Shown: piece by piece, positions 11,646 to 26,123 of the stretch
Numbering within the stretch: position 1 is the stretch's first letter
How the letters are laid out: every line of letters starts with the position of its first letter
Notes under the pieces: model-generated
Seen by the model: only the letters and a program-made list of their open reading frames with translations
Told to the model about the DNA's origin: nothing
Databases searched by the model: none
Made by a program: the position numbers and the translations under genes
Assembly: GCF_014066305.1 (NCBI RefSeq)
Contig: NW_023501049.1
Location: forward strand, 124,001-188,000
DNA length: 64,000 nt
Direction: 5' to 3'
Source: Letharia columbiana
Lineage: Eukaryota > Ascomycota > Lecanoromycetes > Lecanorales > Parmeliaceae

Positions 11646-14310
11646 AAGAAGCTCTTTGCAGGTCGCGTAGCATTACGGATGTCGCAAATATACTTAAGAT
11701 GGTGTGCTAATTTCAAGCGGTGGTCTAATTCGATAGCGGTATCTCCGGTGTTACTTGTGCTCACGAGCGTTAGTCAAGTGTTTGACAACCTTCGACTTGA
11801 ACGTTTATGCATGCTGCCAAGATGGCAAGGCCTTCCCCACCTTTCTGCATATTTCTATTGGACGATGCCGGTGCTTGTGTGTGTCTCTGCATTGGGAGTC
11901 CGAATTCAATCGTTTATAAAGTGACTGCCACTGTAGGACATGGAAATTTGTATTTGTACGCAAAGACCTGGACTTTTGATTTTGTCAGATCAAGTTGCTA
12001 GGTTATTTAACAACTTCTACAGTCATGCTAAAAGATGGTGATTTGATGAGAGGTCTCACTGCTTCAGGTGAGAACGTCGCCTCACCACTGTGCTCCTGAC
12101 AACGGACTCGACGGCTTCTTCTACGTATGGGACATTTTTGTAATAACTGATCGCAGAAGATACGTACCACCTCAGCTCCAAATGATGGCGATTTGATATG
12201 CGTCCACGATATGCGTCTACGCTAGGCCTCTACGATGTGCGTCTGCTGCAAGATCAATTCGTAATAGGTACTATGCCCTACTGCTTGCAGCAAGAATCAA
12301 TCAAAACAACCCACACGATCGATCCTGTCCCCACCGCTCTGCTCGCTTTGACATAAATGCTTGAGAAGTGTCTGCGAGATAAATTCTTAGAGCACATGTG
12401 ACAAGGGTCTAGGATCGGATCGCCCCTCTGCCCCTTCGTGACCCGCAATTAACGCGTGTCGCGAACAATCCGAGTCGAACTGCTTGTTGCTTTTCTCTCA
12501 CAGAGCAATCGGATTTGATCCCTCGCTCCTGGACACGAATGTTGATTTCAGCATCGAGGTGGTTTTGCCCTGCCGTTGTGGCAGGTGCTTGCGGTTGCTT
12601 GCAGATCAATGGCACCACGCTCAGCAAATGATTCTATTTGCTACCGCTCCACGGAACACGGCAAATGAGACGTTCATGAATAGGGGCCGGTTGGATGGGA
12701 CATGTCGGAAAGATCGGATGCAACCGAGTCTTCAGGTCTTCGAACTCGCGCTAGGCGAAGCCGAGATTACTCCCCGGATGTTTGAGAAGGGAAAGCTGAG
12801 GACTCGGTTGCAATTATTACAGGACGGACGGGTGTTGGCATAGCTTGATCTGTAGCGCTGACTTGGACTAATACCATCGTCCCTGGGAAGGTCGCGCGCT
12901 TGATCGCTACAGCTGCAGATCTCCACTTAATCAAGGCCGAGCTTCGGCTTCCTCTTCGGTGCTCTACCCGGATCTCATCAGAGAAAGAAGCGACCATTGG
13001 CTGCCAGCTTCTGACACAAGGAAGGCTCTTAGGCCAGCTGCAAAACGGATTGGGTAGGCTAAGATCGTGCAGGGTTTTCTGCAAAGTACCAGCTGGCATC
13101 ATCACTGACAGCTCGGAACTCCTCGTGATGGAGACTCAAGTTGGAACGACTTTCCAATGCAAGGAATCTGCTAAGCCTGGTGGTTGGGGTAAAGCCGTAA
13201 GCAGTGAGTTGAGCATGTGAGCACGTAACCAGTTAGTCGCTCGCAGCACCTAGGAACCCAAAAAAGGCTACCTGCATGAGACAATATATGGGGAGCACAG
13301 CGGGGTTCGCTAGAGGTCCGTATGGACCACCGTTGCCGAATCTTGATGGCGCTACTCACGATCGACCGTTTCACGAAACAGGCAGTCGATCTCGGCCATT
13401 ACTACAGCTCGGGGACTGCGTGAGACAACAAAGATGTCCAGGGAGGTTTTGCTATATGAAAACCCCAACGAGCAAGAAAAGCAACAGAGTTTCGATCGAG
13501 AGCACTGAAGAGTACAAAGGACGAAGGTTGCACACAAGTCTACTGCCTAGTTGTAGCGGCTCGGTTACAGGTCTGAGGGAGATCGTCGTCTCTATTCCCA
13601 CAGCATCTGCCGATTGCCATACTCCATCTGCTATTAATTTGAGCCGGAGGAAACGGAAAGGAGATCCGAAGACGCAAGAGCCGCCATGGTGTGAGCCTTG
13701 AGTATCTACACTAAGCTCTTTGTGCATTTGACTGTTCGACTCAGACTTTCCCTGATCTAGGTCGTCTATCCCGGAGCCGTCGCATACAGTCCGTCAAGCT
13801 GGGAGATTCAATATAGGCTGGCATCGAACACACGAAGGAACACAAGCAGGTCGCTAAGATGCCATAACCTGGGTAGGTACCATACATATTTGGATAAAAC
13901 CTAGGCAAGAGCGCCAAAAATCCAGATGTAGTTTGTTTTGGCGGAGGAAAAGAAGACAAAGTCAAGTCTCCAATTCGACTGAGTATGCAAAATTAGACTG
14001 TACGTCTAGATCGTCACCAATTTCTAGCAGCCTCGACCTCAAGCTAATCTTCTCAGATCGTTGGCCAAAAGAAAACTTGGCTGGGATAAGAAGCACGATC
14101 ACTGTCAAGAAATGTCCAAGGTAAACGTCACTAGGACTTCGGATGACGCAGGACTTTGCATCAAGATTCAGAAATTGTGTTGACAATACTGTCCAGGATT
14201 TTTGTCCGTCTATCGGATAACTGTCCGCACCCTCCTCTACTCTCCTCTTCTACATCCCTCTTCTGCGACTACAACCATAGCAGCCACACCAACCGTCCCT
14301 CCTGAGTCGA
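11646..14310. other. Long gene-poor interval
   Basis: ORFs of 60-140 codons occur on both strands, none with a recognisable domain, and opposite-strand frames look equally protein-like. A degenerate short tandem repeat of GATATGCGTC(T/C)ACG lies at 12195-12245. No tRNA or transposon signature seen. Confidence 0.4.
12195..12246. repeat. Short degenerate tandem repeat
   Basis: Three imperfect copies of a roughly 14-18 nt unit (GATATGCGTCCAC, GATATGCGTCTAC, GATGTGCGTCTGC) in a non-coding stretch. Confidence 0.45.
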
Positions 14311-15127
14311 TTAATGCGCGAATCTCCCCCTCTCAAACCCGGCGTGCGGTCCAAGCTGCTCTACTACCGCCGAAGTCGTCGTCGTCGCTGATGCAGTCGT
14401 ACTCGTAGCCACCTGCTCATAACCATCAGCGCGGATCCTCTCAACAGCCCCTCAGAGTCACTGCTTCGAGGCGAACAGATGAAAAGAGGAAAGGCCGAAG
14501 TCGGCAAAGGACCCACCGAAGCACTACTCGCTACCGTAGTCATCGACCCTCCTTGAGCCACAGCCGGCGCCGGAACCTCTCCCCCCTCATCACCGTCCGA
14601 CTCATCAGCAGAAGTACCACTTCCTCCCCCCTCATCATCGTCCGACTCGTCATCAGAAAAACCAGCGTCAAGCTCCTGCACCGCACCATCACCGTCCACA
14701 GGCGCAGTTTCCTGACCGCCTATACGCCTTTCCCGTGCATTCTGCGCATCCGTCGGAGTCAAGCACCTGCACTGGCAAAAGCAGGCCGGGCCGGTCGCAT
14801 CCGTAGTGGGAGAATTGTCGCCGTCGCCATAGTCCGTGCCGTCGAAGCCAGCCATGGTGACCGACTGGCTGGCAGAGCCGGTGGCGGGGCAGGAGACGAG
14901 GAGAGGTTTGGCGGTGCAGGCGCTTATCAGGTCGGCTGTGTTGCATAGCAAGGTCTGTTGATGTTCGGATCGTTAGTCCGGTCACGGATGTTGGATAGGG
15001 GTTGAGGTGGGCGGTGGCGAGGCGGATGGGCGCGTACTAAGGGAAGAGCCTGCGCGGCTGTGAAGGGGTAATGGAGGAGAGGGACGATAGAGAGGAGGGA
15101 GAGGAGGGGGACGGAGAGGGCGCGCAT
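14311..15127 (-). CDS. Small secreted protein, Cys-containing with acidic and Ser/Thr-rich tail
   Basis: Exon 1 (15127-15038) encodes a clear signal peptide, MRALSVPLLSLLSIVPLLHY... with cleavage likely after AAQA. Intron 1 is 14955-15037 (GTACGC...ACAG). Exon 2 from 14954 has six or more cysteines (CNTADLISAC, CFCQCRC), then a strongly acidic DDESDDDEGG region. Two endings are possible. Unspliced, exon 2 stops at 14364 with an Arg-rich tail. With a second intron at 14413-14516 (GTGGGT...GCAG) the Ser/Thr tract continues (MTTVASSAS joined to VATSTTASATTTTSA) to a stop at 14311. I prefer the spliced form because the composition is continuous. No known family; a secreted or wall-associated role is inferred only. 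Confidence 0.55.
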
Positions 15128-15903
15128 GGTGTGGTGGAGTTGGGGCTGCGGTTTGATCGTGTGATGGTCGGGATGCAGATGGGGTTACTTAGGTCGTAGA
15201 GTATCTTATTGATGGAACGGACAAGAGAAGCAAACGAGAGTTGATACAGCAGTAGTGAATGCATAGATTTTAGATATCAACCTGTACCCCTATCGCCATG
15301 ACATTCCACCACGCCACTCACCTTCTAAACAACCAGTCCGTCCAAGTGAAACAACCAAGATTGTAGAAAACGTGCCTTACCATGCTTCAGATCTCTCAAT
15401 TAAATCTTAAACATAAAACGCCTATGCGGATACAGTTTCAAGTCCGGAAAATGAATGAGTGGCGGACTCCTGGTGCCGTCGCGCATTCCAGATATACGCG
15501 CAACGAAACACACGACTATTTTGCGGTTACAGCGTTTGACGCATCGCCAGGGCTTCCCTTTTCGTATCACTTCAAATGAAAGGGCTGTTAGGATATTGTT
15601 TCACGAAATCTGAGCACAGAATTGATGAGTGTCAAGATCGCGTGTATGTACGAGGTCGTCCATTTCTTTTCCGAGTCTCACCTAATCCAGAAGCCTGGAA
15701 AAGCCTGGTTGGCAATACCAATGTTATGCAACCGGCAAAGACTCAATGTGTATATACACCAGAGCGCCAAACAATCAGATCCAAACAACGGAGCGCTTTC
15801 GTCTCAATGCAGACCGTGTAAATGCTTTCACTGCGCGTACTCCTTCATCAATCAATGCATGGAACTGCTCTCACCCCATTTCTAACGCTTTCTACTGTTC
15901 TTA
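15128..15903. other. Intergenic between secreted-protein gene and IQGAP 3' end
   Basis: No gene seen; only short ORFs without recognisable products. Confidence 0.45.
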
Positions 15904-18900
15904 TCATGAGTCCTTGTCCTTATAGAACTTCCTCATAATCAAATGCAAGAACAAATTCACATTCACCCTGACCTTACAGTCAGGGAAAAATTCCAAGAAT
16001 TGTGTGTTGTTGAACTGCGCTTGCAACAGGTCGTCCAGTGGTATTTGTGCGCTAGCTCCAGGCATCGCAATCGGTCCATTACTGCCTTCGATGCTGAAGA
16101 CACCGACTTCGTTGCTGGAGATCGTAAGGTCGATCTTGTCCCATTGACGTTCGTTGTAACCTTGCCAAGATACGAGTATACCACGATTGGCAAGATCTTG
16201 GGCTGAGTACTTGAAGGATCCAAACTTTGGCACGCGACCGGAACGTTGTAGTTCACGCTCATGATCCCATTGCTTGGTGAAAGGCATCAAGAAACGTTTC
16301 TTGCCTTTCTTATTCTGGAGAGTCACCATGGCTTGCTCGATGTAGTCATTATAGATTTTGAGTTGCTGTTCGAGATACGTGGCTTGGTCTCTGAGGCGGG
16401 CGAGGGTGAGATTGACAGTCTCGAGTTCTTTGTGACGTTGAACACGTCGGCGATGTTTTGTGCGTATGTCAACTGCGATAGCATTGAGCAGATCTTGGTA
16501 GTGGTTGTGGCGGGTGAGACGGCCATATTGCTCGAGGTGGAGGATGTTCTCAAGAGCGGTGCGCTTAAGCTCTGCATAGCTCATGGAGGCAATGTCAGTG
16601 ATGGTACCGGCTTCTGCGTAAGCGCCGCGTTTGTGACTTCCAGCTGAAAGTTCCTCCCGGACAAGTGCCTCCCACCGATCCTCGTCTTCCATCGTAATTG
16701 GCTTGACCATAATCTCCATGAGGTCGCCTCCCGACTGCACCCTGATGACGTATAGTATACAGCGTTTGGTCTCCATGAGAAGTGCTTTGACTTCAGCATC
16801 GGGATCTATCAAATAATGTCAGTCTCGCCTGGGAGATTCTGGGCAGGCAAAGCTTACCTTCAGCTTCGTGCAGCTTGGGGTTCAGCGTGAGGGAGATCTC
16901 AGATTTGCTGACGTTCATGAGCTCGTTCTCGTTATTCTTGACGCTACCGAGCTCTCTAATGACTTCCTGTAAGATATCATCTCGCGTTGGGCAAATATGT
17001 GACGCATCAGCTGCAACGAGATGATGAACCGCGAATATATCAGCCATTTTAATGTACAGGGTGGGCTTCGTCCGTGAATAAAGGTCGTTAAATTCGTCGA
17101 TATCGAAGTGGGTCTCAGCGCTCGCGACGTCGATCACTGGTGCCAACTTGTCAGTAGAATTCAAGCCTGCTTCAAGTAATACATGGAACTCACAGCTGCC
17201 CCATATCTCGCCGAGACGCTCAATCGACTCTCCAACGTAGCTGTTGAGCGGTTGAAGGAAGACATTCTCGCCACCAAACAGCCTGCCGGTGGCGACTTGA
17301 CCCACCACTTTAGATACTTCTCCAACATTCTTCTTGTGCTCCTGTGACAGCCCTCGATCAATTACGCCGAACTTCTCGGGTTCAGTCAGGGCAGGTTGGA
17401 GATAGGCCTTCCACACCCAATGTCCAACAATCTGCAATATGTACCCCTGCTCTTCGTGCTGAAACCTAGAGATAAGATTCTGAAACATTTGCTGGGCGAC
17501 GTATCGCACGCCAAAAGGCATTCTCTGTAGACCGTCCTCCAGAGCAGCAAAGAACTGATCAGCAATGTCTCGAAGGTCTTGTAGATGAGTGATAAATGTC
17601 CGTTTCGTTTCTGGATCACGTATGGCCTGCTCGCGTGGTATATCTGGGCTTCGCTGGCTCCTCTGACCTGTGCGCAGTTGCTCATTTTCTATCGCAGACA
17701 GGTAAATTTGCATCGGATCGCTTTCGAGATCCAGTTCTGGATTGTCAATGATGCTGTCTTTAATAATCGGAGATAGTACATCACGCATGTATTTGCGATC
17801 TCGTGGCGATTTGATGTAGGCACCAAACAGTTTCGCCCAGAAGAAATTGCCTCTCAGATAATCTTGAATGGAAGCACAATTGTCTATCTCTTCTTTCATC
17901 GCTCGTGAGATGAGCTTGACCAGATAGTATTCTTCTCGTCTTTTCTGCGCATAGCCAAAGAGCCCCATCATCAAGTGCTTGACTCGTTCACACTCCTTCT
18001 CGGCGGTTGCCTGCTCTCGGATTCTCTTAAAGAGCCGAGCAAGGTACTGAGGTTGGGTCTGTAATATAAAAAAGAGCTCTTGATAGTGTTCCAGCTTCCT
18101 TCTCGAGTTCTTGTTGAGAGCTTTGAGATCGAAGGGATCCTTGGAAGAAATGTCCGTGTTCGTAAGAAGGCTTCCCGCATCGCCGCCGAAATGCTTTTGG
18201 TGCTTGACGACTTCGTCAAGAGTGATTTTATTTTTTACTAAAAGGGCGATCTTGATGTCCAACTGGGTAATGTACTGATCAGCCATCTCATTTTGCCGCA
18301 CATGCTGCACAACGGTCTTTCGAAGCCGCTCGAACTCTACTTCTTCGTCGAAGTCAAAGTCACTGTCATTCAGGAGATGCACGAAGCCTTTAACAGTACC
18401 AACAGGTGGATTCGTGCCACTCGTCAGACTCTTGTAAGCTTCGCCTTGTATCTTTCCACGAATGAAGCTCTGTACTTTGACGACCTTTTCCATATTGGCT
18501 TTGAAAAACCGCTGCTTTTCCGCGAACTTTTCACGGACCTGTTTGCCTCGGATTGCAGCCTGAAATTCTGCTATACTAACTTCTTCGTCCTCTAGCTGAC
18601 TGAGCAGGTAGCCGAGATCCGATCTGATCAATAGTCCTTGAGACAGTGCCTGAAGCTGTATGATTTCTGACAAATTTGAAAAGAGGTCCTGACGGAGACG
18701 GGACTGGAGTTGTCTGAGATGTCGACCCCGGAGGTGAGCTTGGAAAGAGATGATCTCGAAGGCGTGGCTTCCCAAGGCTCGGAGATCAGCCATGTGTCTT
18801 CGACGCAATAAACAGCCTCGAGCTGCAGCCTGAAGAGCCACGATGTCCTGCTCTGCATTGCTGAGCGAGCATTTGATCCAAAGCATGTCCTGCCGTACGC

Positions 18901-21124
18901 GATTCCCACGTGCAACGGCTAGGATTGTCGTGATCGGTTCATTTTGGATGGACAGCTCGTTTCTAGTCGTCTGGAGCTGTTTCCGAACGAGCACTGCTCT
19001 TGAGTGTGATTGTAACGAGCACCAGGACTCGTTCTGGTCCTCCAGAGCTCTCGCTTGTCGTCCTAGATGTTGTCTTTGATTAGCCGCTCGTGCTGCTGCT
19101 TGCAATGTTGTGATCGCATGCTGCGATCTCTCAAGAGCTTGAGCTTGTTGTGCCAGGTGCTGCCTTTGGTTGGCTGCTCGTGCTGCTGCTTGCAATGTTG
19201 TGATTGCTTTCTGCGCCCGTTGAATATTATACTGTTCGTCCTGTATAATTCGACGTCGGAGCATTCCTCTGATTGCAGCTTGGAGTCCGTGTACGGTGGC
19301 TGAAGCACCTCTGGTCTCTTCGAATTGGCGTTCGACGATTCTTCGTTGAAGTGCGCCTCGTATTGCTGCCTGCAAAAATCGAACGCCAGATTCTTCCCTT
19401 CTTGCGCGTATCTTCAGTTGCTGTGTCTCGACCCTGGCTTTCCGCGCTCGCATCAGACTCTGCAGGTTTAGAACCTCAGACTCTCTACCTCTCCACCATT
19501 CTTCTTTGCCACGTTGCCTACTTCGTGCAAGGAAACCTCGAGCAGCACTCTGAAGATTGATGGCGAAACGCTTCATGCTCAAACGGTACTCGGCAATCTC
19601 TCGGGCCCATTTGCCTCTTATGATTGACTGCAAATCGACAAGCTTCTCTTCCGCGTCCCATAAGCCTTGCATAGTGTCTCCAAGACCCATACGGATGACA
19701 ACCCCTCTGATCTGTGATTGCAAGTCCACAATTGTGATTTCGTGCTCTCCAAGTTCTCTTGCTACCCTCTCCTCTTCTGATTCGACAGGCTCAGGCTCGG
19801 GTACTGGCTCTGGTTCTGGCTCTGCGCCAAAGCTTGCTCCCATCCCAGAGAAACTAGGCATACTTATACCTGCTTTGTCTAAACCTTTCTGCATCGCCTC
19901 TAGTTCGTGATGCTCAAATTCGAGTTGACCGACCAAATTGCCAATCCGAAAGTCCACAATGCCTTTACGAAATAGCAGCCAAGATAGAGCATGTATGCAA
20001 TAGATGACTTTTGGGATGTTTTTCTTCTCATAAAGGTCGATCAGCTCGAACCGAAAAAGTTCAGGAAGTTCCATGTCAGCCAAAAAATTGAAGAAAAGGG
20101 CGATGTTGTCGGAGTGACGAAATTGGAGCTTGGGATTACGGAATATTCGTATCGGCTGATCAGGATAGAAGGCTTGCACGATCTCCGCTAACGTGACTCC
20201 GTCTCTTAAGGCTTCCTCTAGCCGCACAATTGGGGGTAATTGCTGATGTATGATGTCCTCTATCCATTCCTTGGCTTCTCCTATATGGCAAAGGTACTCG
20301 TAGGCCTGCAAAAACTGTCTTTGCTTTTCCATCCAGTTGCTCTCTGACCAAGCCGACCCTCTAGCGCTGCTGGCTGTTCCGGAGCTCTTTGTTGCCCTTG
20401 TAGAGTCGGTTCTTTTCAATTGTCTGCGACCCGATAAACCAGCAACTGCAGGTGATGTAATGGGAAACTCCTCACTTGATCCGTTTTGAGCAAACTTGGA
20501 TAGCGTCCTCAGGTGGCTTGTGGAGGAATTTTTGAGAGTATATAATTCTGGCGAGGTGAGATTCGGCCCGTGAGGACTTGAACTCGTGTGCTTATGTCTC
20601 TGAGCACCAGATGTCATGGGCGTTACAGACCCAGTTCGACCTAGCATTGTAGAATTCGCTCGGCCAAGTTGTGATGCAGCTGCCGGAGACGAGTAGGCGG
20701 GTCCATCGTAGTGATATTTTGGCGGCTCAGTGGGGCCTTGGGCATACGGATGCGACTGATACGGCTTCAGTACAGGCGCAGGAGGAGACGAATTTGGGGC
20801 CTGTGGCAATGGTCTGAGCGACTGTCTAACGCCCTTGTATCCTCCTGCTCCCGTAAGCTCGGGCTGTTTGATACCTTCTCTCGTTGAAGGCCGGGTTGGG
20901 GACGTCTCGCTGATCCCCCTTTTGTGGCCCGCGCCATGATTTTGATTTACACTCGATGCGTTTGAAGACATGGTGCTTGTGCGACTTGGAAGAAAAGGGT
21001 TGGAGGACGAAGAGTAGGCGGAAGAGTTGGTGGATGCGTTTGATGCCGTATAGCGCAACGGACTGGACCTGCCTGGGGAGCTGCTAGTGCCTTGCGGTTG
21101 GCGAGAAGCTTGGTGATATGACAT
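15904..21124 (-). CDS. IQG1: IQGAP, cytokinetic ring scaffold (Rng2/Iqg1)
   Basis: IQGAP scaffold for actomyosin ring assembly and cytokinesis, about 1703 aa. Exons 21124-17194, 17136-16858 and 16805-15904. The intron at 16806-16857 is canonical. The intron at 17137-17193 (GTGAGT...CCAG, CTGAC branch) is 57 bp, a multiple of three and stop-free; removing it restores EIWGSLIDVASAETHFDIDEF. Order: Ser-rich N-terminus (1-260), calponin-homology domain near 270-390, about a dozen IQ motifs at 440-900 (LQxxxRGxxxR), RasGAP-related domain near 1000-1400 (LFFILQTQPQYLARLFKRIR), RasGAP C-terminal domain to the end. Two adjacent IQ units are near-identical 90-bp copies. Divergent from IMPDH across 487 bp. 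Identity sure; exact length depends on the 57-bp intron. Confidence 0.93.
19081..19260 (-). repeat. Recent 90-bp tandem duplication of an IQ-motif unit
   Basis: Within the IQGAP gene the segment around 19081-19110 recurs at 19171-19200 with almost no change (both contain GCTCGTGCTGCTGCTTGCAA). It encodes two near-identical 30-residue units, each with ITTLQAAARAANQRQHL. Neighbouring IQ units are far more diverged, so this pair is young or gene-converted. Confidence 0.8.
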
Positions 21125-21611
21125 GGTGTCAGTTGCGATTTCCCCTCTTCATTGAATGCCCGATAGACCCTTCCTATTGTACGGAGGTTGACACATGCAT
21201 TCCTCGCCTGGATGCTCCGACAATGGCAATTGTTCACTCAGATAACGCGATCCCTTATGGTCTGTCACTCGGCAGCATTGTCGGTAATGGGTCCACAGAC
21301 TCTTCGTATCGTTGGTCGTTGACGATCATTTGCGCATAGAGTAGAATGAAAAGACCGCGATGTTGACCGTCATTGTTTACCTTTTTCGCGCTAAACCCTA
21401 AACCTTAAAAATTGAGCGCGCCCAGGCCGAGACCCCACTATCAAAATCTCGAACTCAAGCGTGAAATTTCCTACTTTTCCTTCTCTCTTGGGAGAAGGCA
21501 ACTTCAACCCGTCAGCATAACCTCTTTATATGAAGGCACTAGTTGACTATATCTCATCGAGAACTCAAAGACACTACCTACATTGTCGGAATCAAAGACA
21601 TTTAGTTCACT
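21125..21611. promoter_or_regulatory. Bidirectional IQGAP/IMPDH promoter region with AAACCCTAAACC
   Basis: 487 bp between divergent starts. At 21393-21404 it holds AAACCCTAAACC, a telomere-repeat-like motif of the kind bound by Tbf1-type factors and common upstream of housekeeping genes. That it works here is inference. Confidence 0.5.
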
Positions 21612-23514
<1,903 letters not shown>

Positions 23515-23762
23515 GCCAAGGCGGGCGGGACAGGAAAACTCAGGGTTTCTGAGCTCAAAAGTTATGTTTTCGGCAGATCGAGCGACTGCCTCCGATATAA
23601 TGGCCCACAACAAGGGGTGAAAGTGTGATGACAGATTATGTCTAACATGGCGATGAGGATAATATGGAAGTGACAAATGGAATCAAAAATACCACCTAAC
23701 CCGATGCGCCCAATGCAACGCTGATGCTATCATAATCATATACTCATAACCCATTACCATTT

Positions 23763-25524
23763 TCACACCTCGCCCTCCTCCTTCGGTCCATCGCTCCCGA
23801 TATCTACCGCCTCCACCTCCATCGCACTTTTCCTCCCAACCCAACCTCCAACCAGCAACGCCGCCACCCCAGCTCCCACCAAAGCCAAGACAGCCAACGT
23901 CCACCCCATCGTCTTCCACCCAGATCCCTGCGTCACAAACCCGCCCCAAATGGGTCCGACGAGCATGCCGCCCGCGAAAGCGGTGTTGAAGAGACCGTAC
24001 GCGGTAGCATACGCGCCCCTCCTGCCGAAAACTCCCGGGTGGGATTTCTCCTTCACGTTGATGATGTAAGTAATCTCCGCCAGCAGCGGCGTCATTGCCA
24101 TACTCAGCGCCACCCCCAGACATGAGAGCAGTGCACAGAGCAGCACTATCTGATCGATGCCTCCATGATTCACGGCCCGCATAGCGACGAGGAACGGCAC
24201 CGCGAGTAAGAATCCCAAGGTGGTGGGGACACGGGGGCCGCGTTTGTCGCTCCAGTATCCGATTAGGGGCGCCACGAAGGATGGGAGGATCAAGGGCAGG
24301 AATATCAGACCGCCGCCTGTGGAGCCCCATCCGAAAAGACGGTGGACGTAGAGCGGGAGGACGGCGTCCCAGGCTGTAAGGAGGGTGGACTGGATGAGGC
24401 TGCAGAAGAGGGCGGCGAGGAGGCGGCGGGAGCCGAGGAGGGTGAATACTGGGGGGAGCTGGCGTTTAGTGGGAAAGATTGTCAAGGGGGGTGCGGACGA
24501 TTCTGGCGCTGACGCTGGAGACGGTGTGTGCTCCGGTTGATCCATGGTGATTTGCGGGCCTGTAGCTTTCTCGGATAAAGTCTTTGAAGGTGAAGGCGGA
24601 GACGTCTCGGGTTCTGCTGGCACCCACTGCTTCGCGATCTTCTTCTCCACCAATACCACTCTGAGAATAATATCCAGAACAATCAACCCAAACGCCATAA
24701 AGAAAACACTATAATACCCGGCCCTCGCATACACCACTCCCCCCAACAAGGGCGCCACGAGCACCGCTACAGACATGCTCATACTCACATAACCCATCGC
24801 CTGCCCAATCATTTCATGATCCACGGTATCGGCTAACAGCGCCAGACCGACGGTCCAGACGACGGCAGCGGAGAAACCTTGCAGTAAGCGGCCGATGATG
24901 AGAAGAGCGAGAGTGGTACCTAGACAAAGCAGCAGGGTTGAGCCAAGGAGGGCGAGGAGTCCAATAAGGAGGGGGAGACGCCGGGAGGACGTGTGATCAG
25001 CTACGTAGCCGCATATTGCTGCCATGGTTTAGTATGCGGTCTGTAAAGGGGGATGAGATAGGGGGGAGGGGGGGTCTTTACGGGAAGCACCGAGGAGAGC
25101 AGCGCCATAGACGGCAATGAGGACGGAGACCCAGTGTTGGACTGTGGATGAGGAGTCAATGTCAGGTGATTGGGAGACGCCTGCGATGTGGGCTCACCAT
25201 CTGCTTCGGCCACGCCAACGCGGGTTGTCAATGCGAATGGTATTACTGGGACGATCTGAAAAACATGTAAGAAATACTGAGCTCGCCTGGAGATATATGA
25301 CCAACATGGACTTACTATGCCGTAGAGAAAAATATCCTAAACAAGCAGAGGGGTTAGTCGGATTCCTGCCCAAGCGATGTTTCGATATTGGGTCAATGTG
25401 AACGTACGGTAAAAACAGCGATAGAAACGGTACCCAGTATGAACGAATACGAAGATCTATATTTCAACAGAGGCGGTGCTTTCGAAGCATCTCTCGATCT
25501 CCATGCCAAGATATCCCGCGTCAT
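23763..25524 (-). CDS. MFS transporter, DHA1/VMAT-like
   Basis: A proton-coupled drug/amine-type antiporter of the major facilitator superfamily, plasma or vacuolar membrane, 503 aa. Five exons: 25524-25408, 25336-25316, 25255-25198, 25141-25082 and 25018-23763, with introns of 56-71 bp. Exon 2 is a 21-nt microexon encoding DIFLYGI inside the first membrane helix, SIAVFT-DIFLYGI-IVPVIPFAL. Twelve hydrophobic segments follow, with a large Pro/Ser-rich cytosolic loop in the middle (about 270-320). The family motifs ADHTSSRRLPLLIGL (motif A position), GRLLQGFSAAVVWTVGLALL and APLLGGVVYARAGY (motif C) are visible. Substrate cannot be told. Start chosen at the ATG that opens the exon containing TM1. 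Confidence 0.88.
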
Positions 25525-26123
25525 GACGTTCGAATCGAAACCAAAACCACGTTAGTATTTCCTCCCAAAGCCGGCAAAAGTCCGCCAACGATGCAAGTAG
25601 ATGTCACGTATTAATACAGTACATGAGAAACAAGCCGTCAGACAGGATAGGTAAGGTCCAATGCTTGCAAGCCATGGCAAGTATTTAGGTAGGAAAGAGA
25701 TATCAAAGACAAGAAAGAAAATTATATATACACAACATGGTTTGAAAGATATCCCGCCGGTGACTAGACTTGGTGCACCAAACCCCAAGCGCAGAATGGA
25801 AGGAGCGTGGGAGTGAAGAGAGGCGTAAAATTCGCCACCAAGGGAAGCACTTGCCTAATCGAATCTAGCCGATTTCAAGGCTCCAAACTCACCTCACTTA
25901 AGTGACACCATTCCTTTCACTTCCTGTCCCTGCTCCAATGCATCAGAATTTATCATAACATCTTCTTCATATGCAATGTCTATCTACACTCCCCATACAC
26001 TCTCCATTTCCTCAATGCAGATAGAATAAGGAGAGAAGCACCTCCATGGGCTAGACCATCACTTCATAAAGTAATCAGAACTCCCGCTCCAATTTGTATC
26101 CATGCTAGGTATTCCAAGAGTAA
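25525..26123. other. Intergenic, no gene seen
   Basis: Between the MFS start (25524) and the Vid30 stop (26124), both on the minus strand. Short ORFs only. Confidence 0.45.

Noticed and set aside
12767..13105. 112-codon minus-strand ORF in the gene-poor interval
   Set aside because: The opposite strand is equally open and neither product has a motif. Not enough for a gene call.
17147..17193. Alternative 47-bp IQGAP intron ending at the first AAG acceptor
   Set aside because: Would shift the frame. The CCAG acceptor at 17137 keeps the frame and restores the family sequence.
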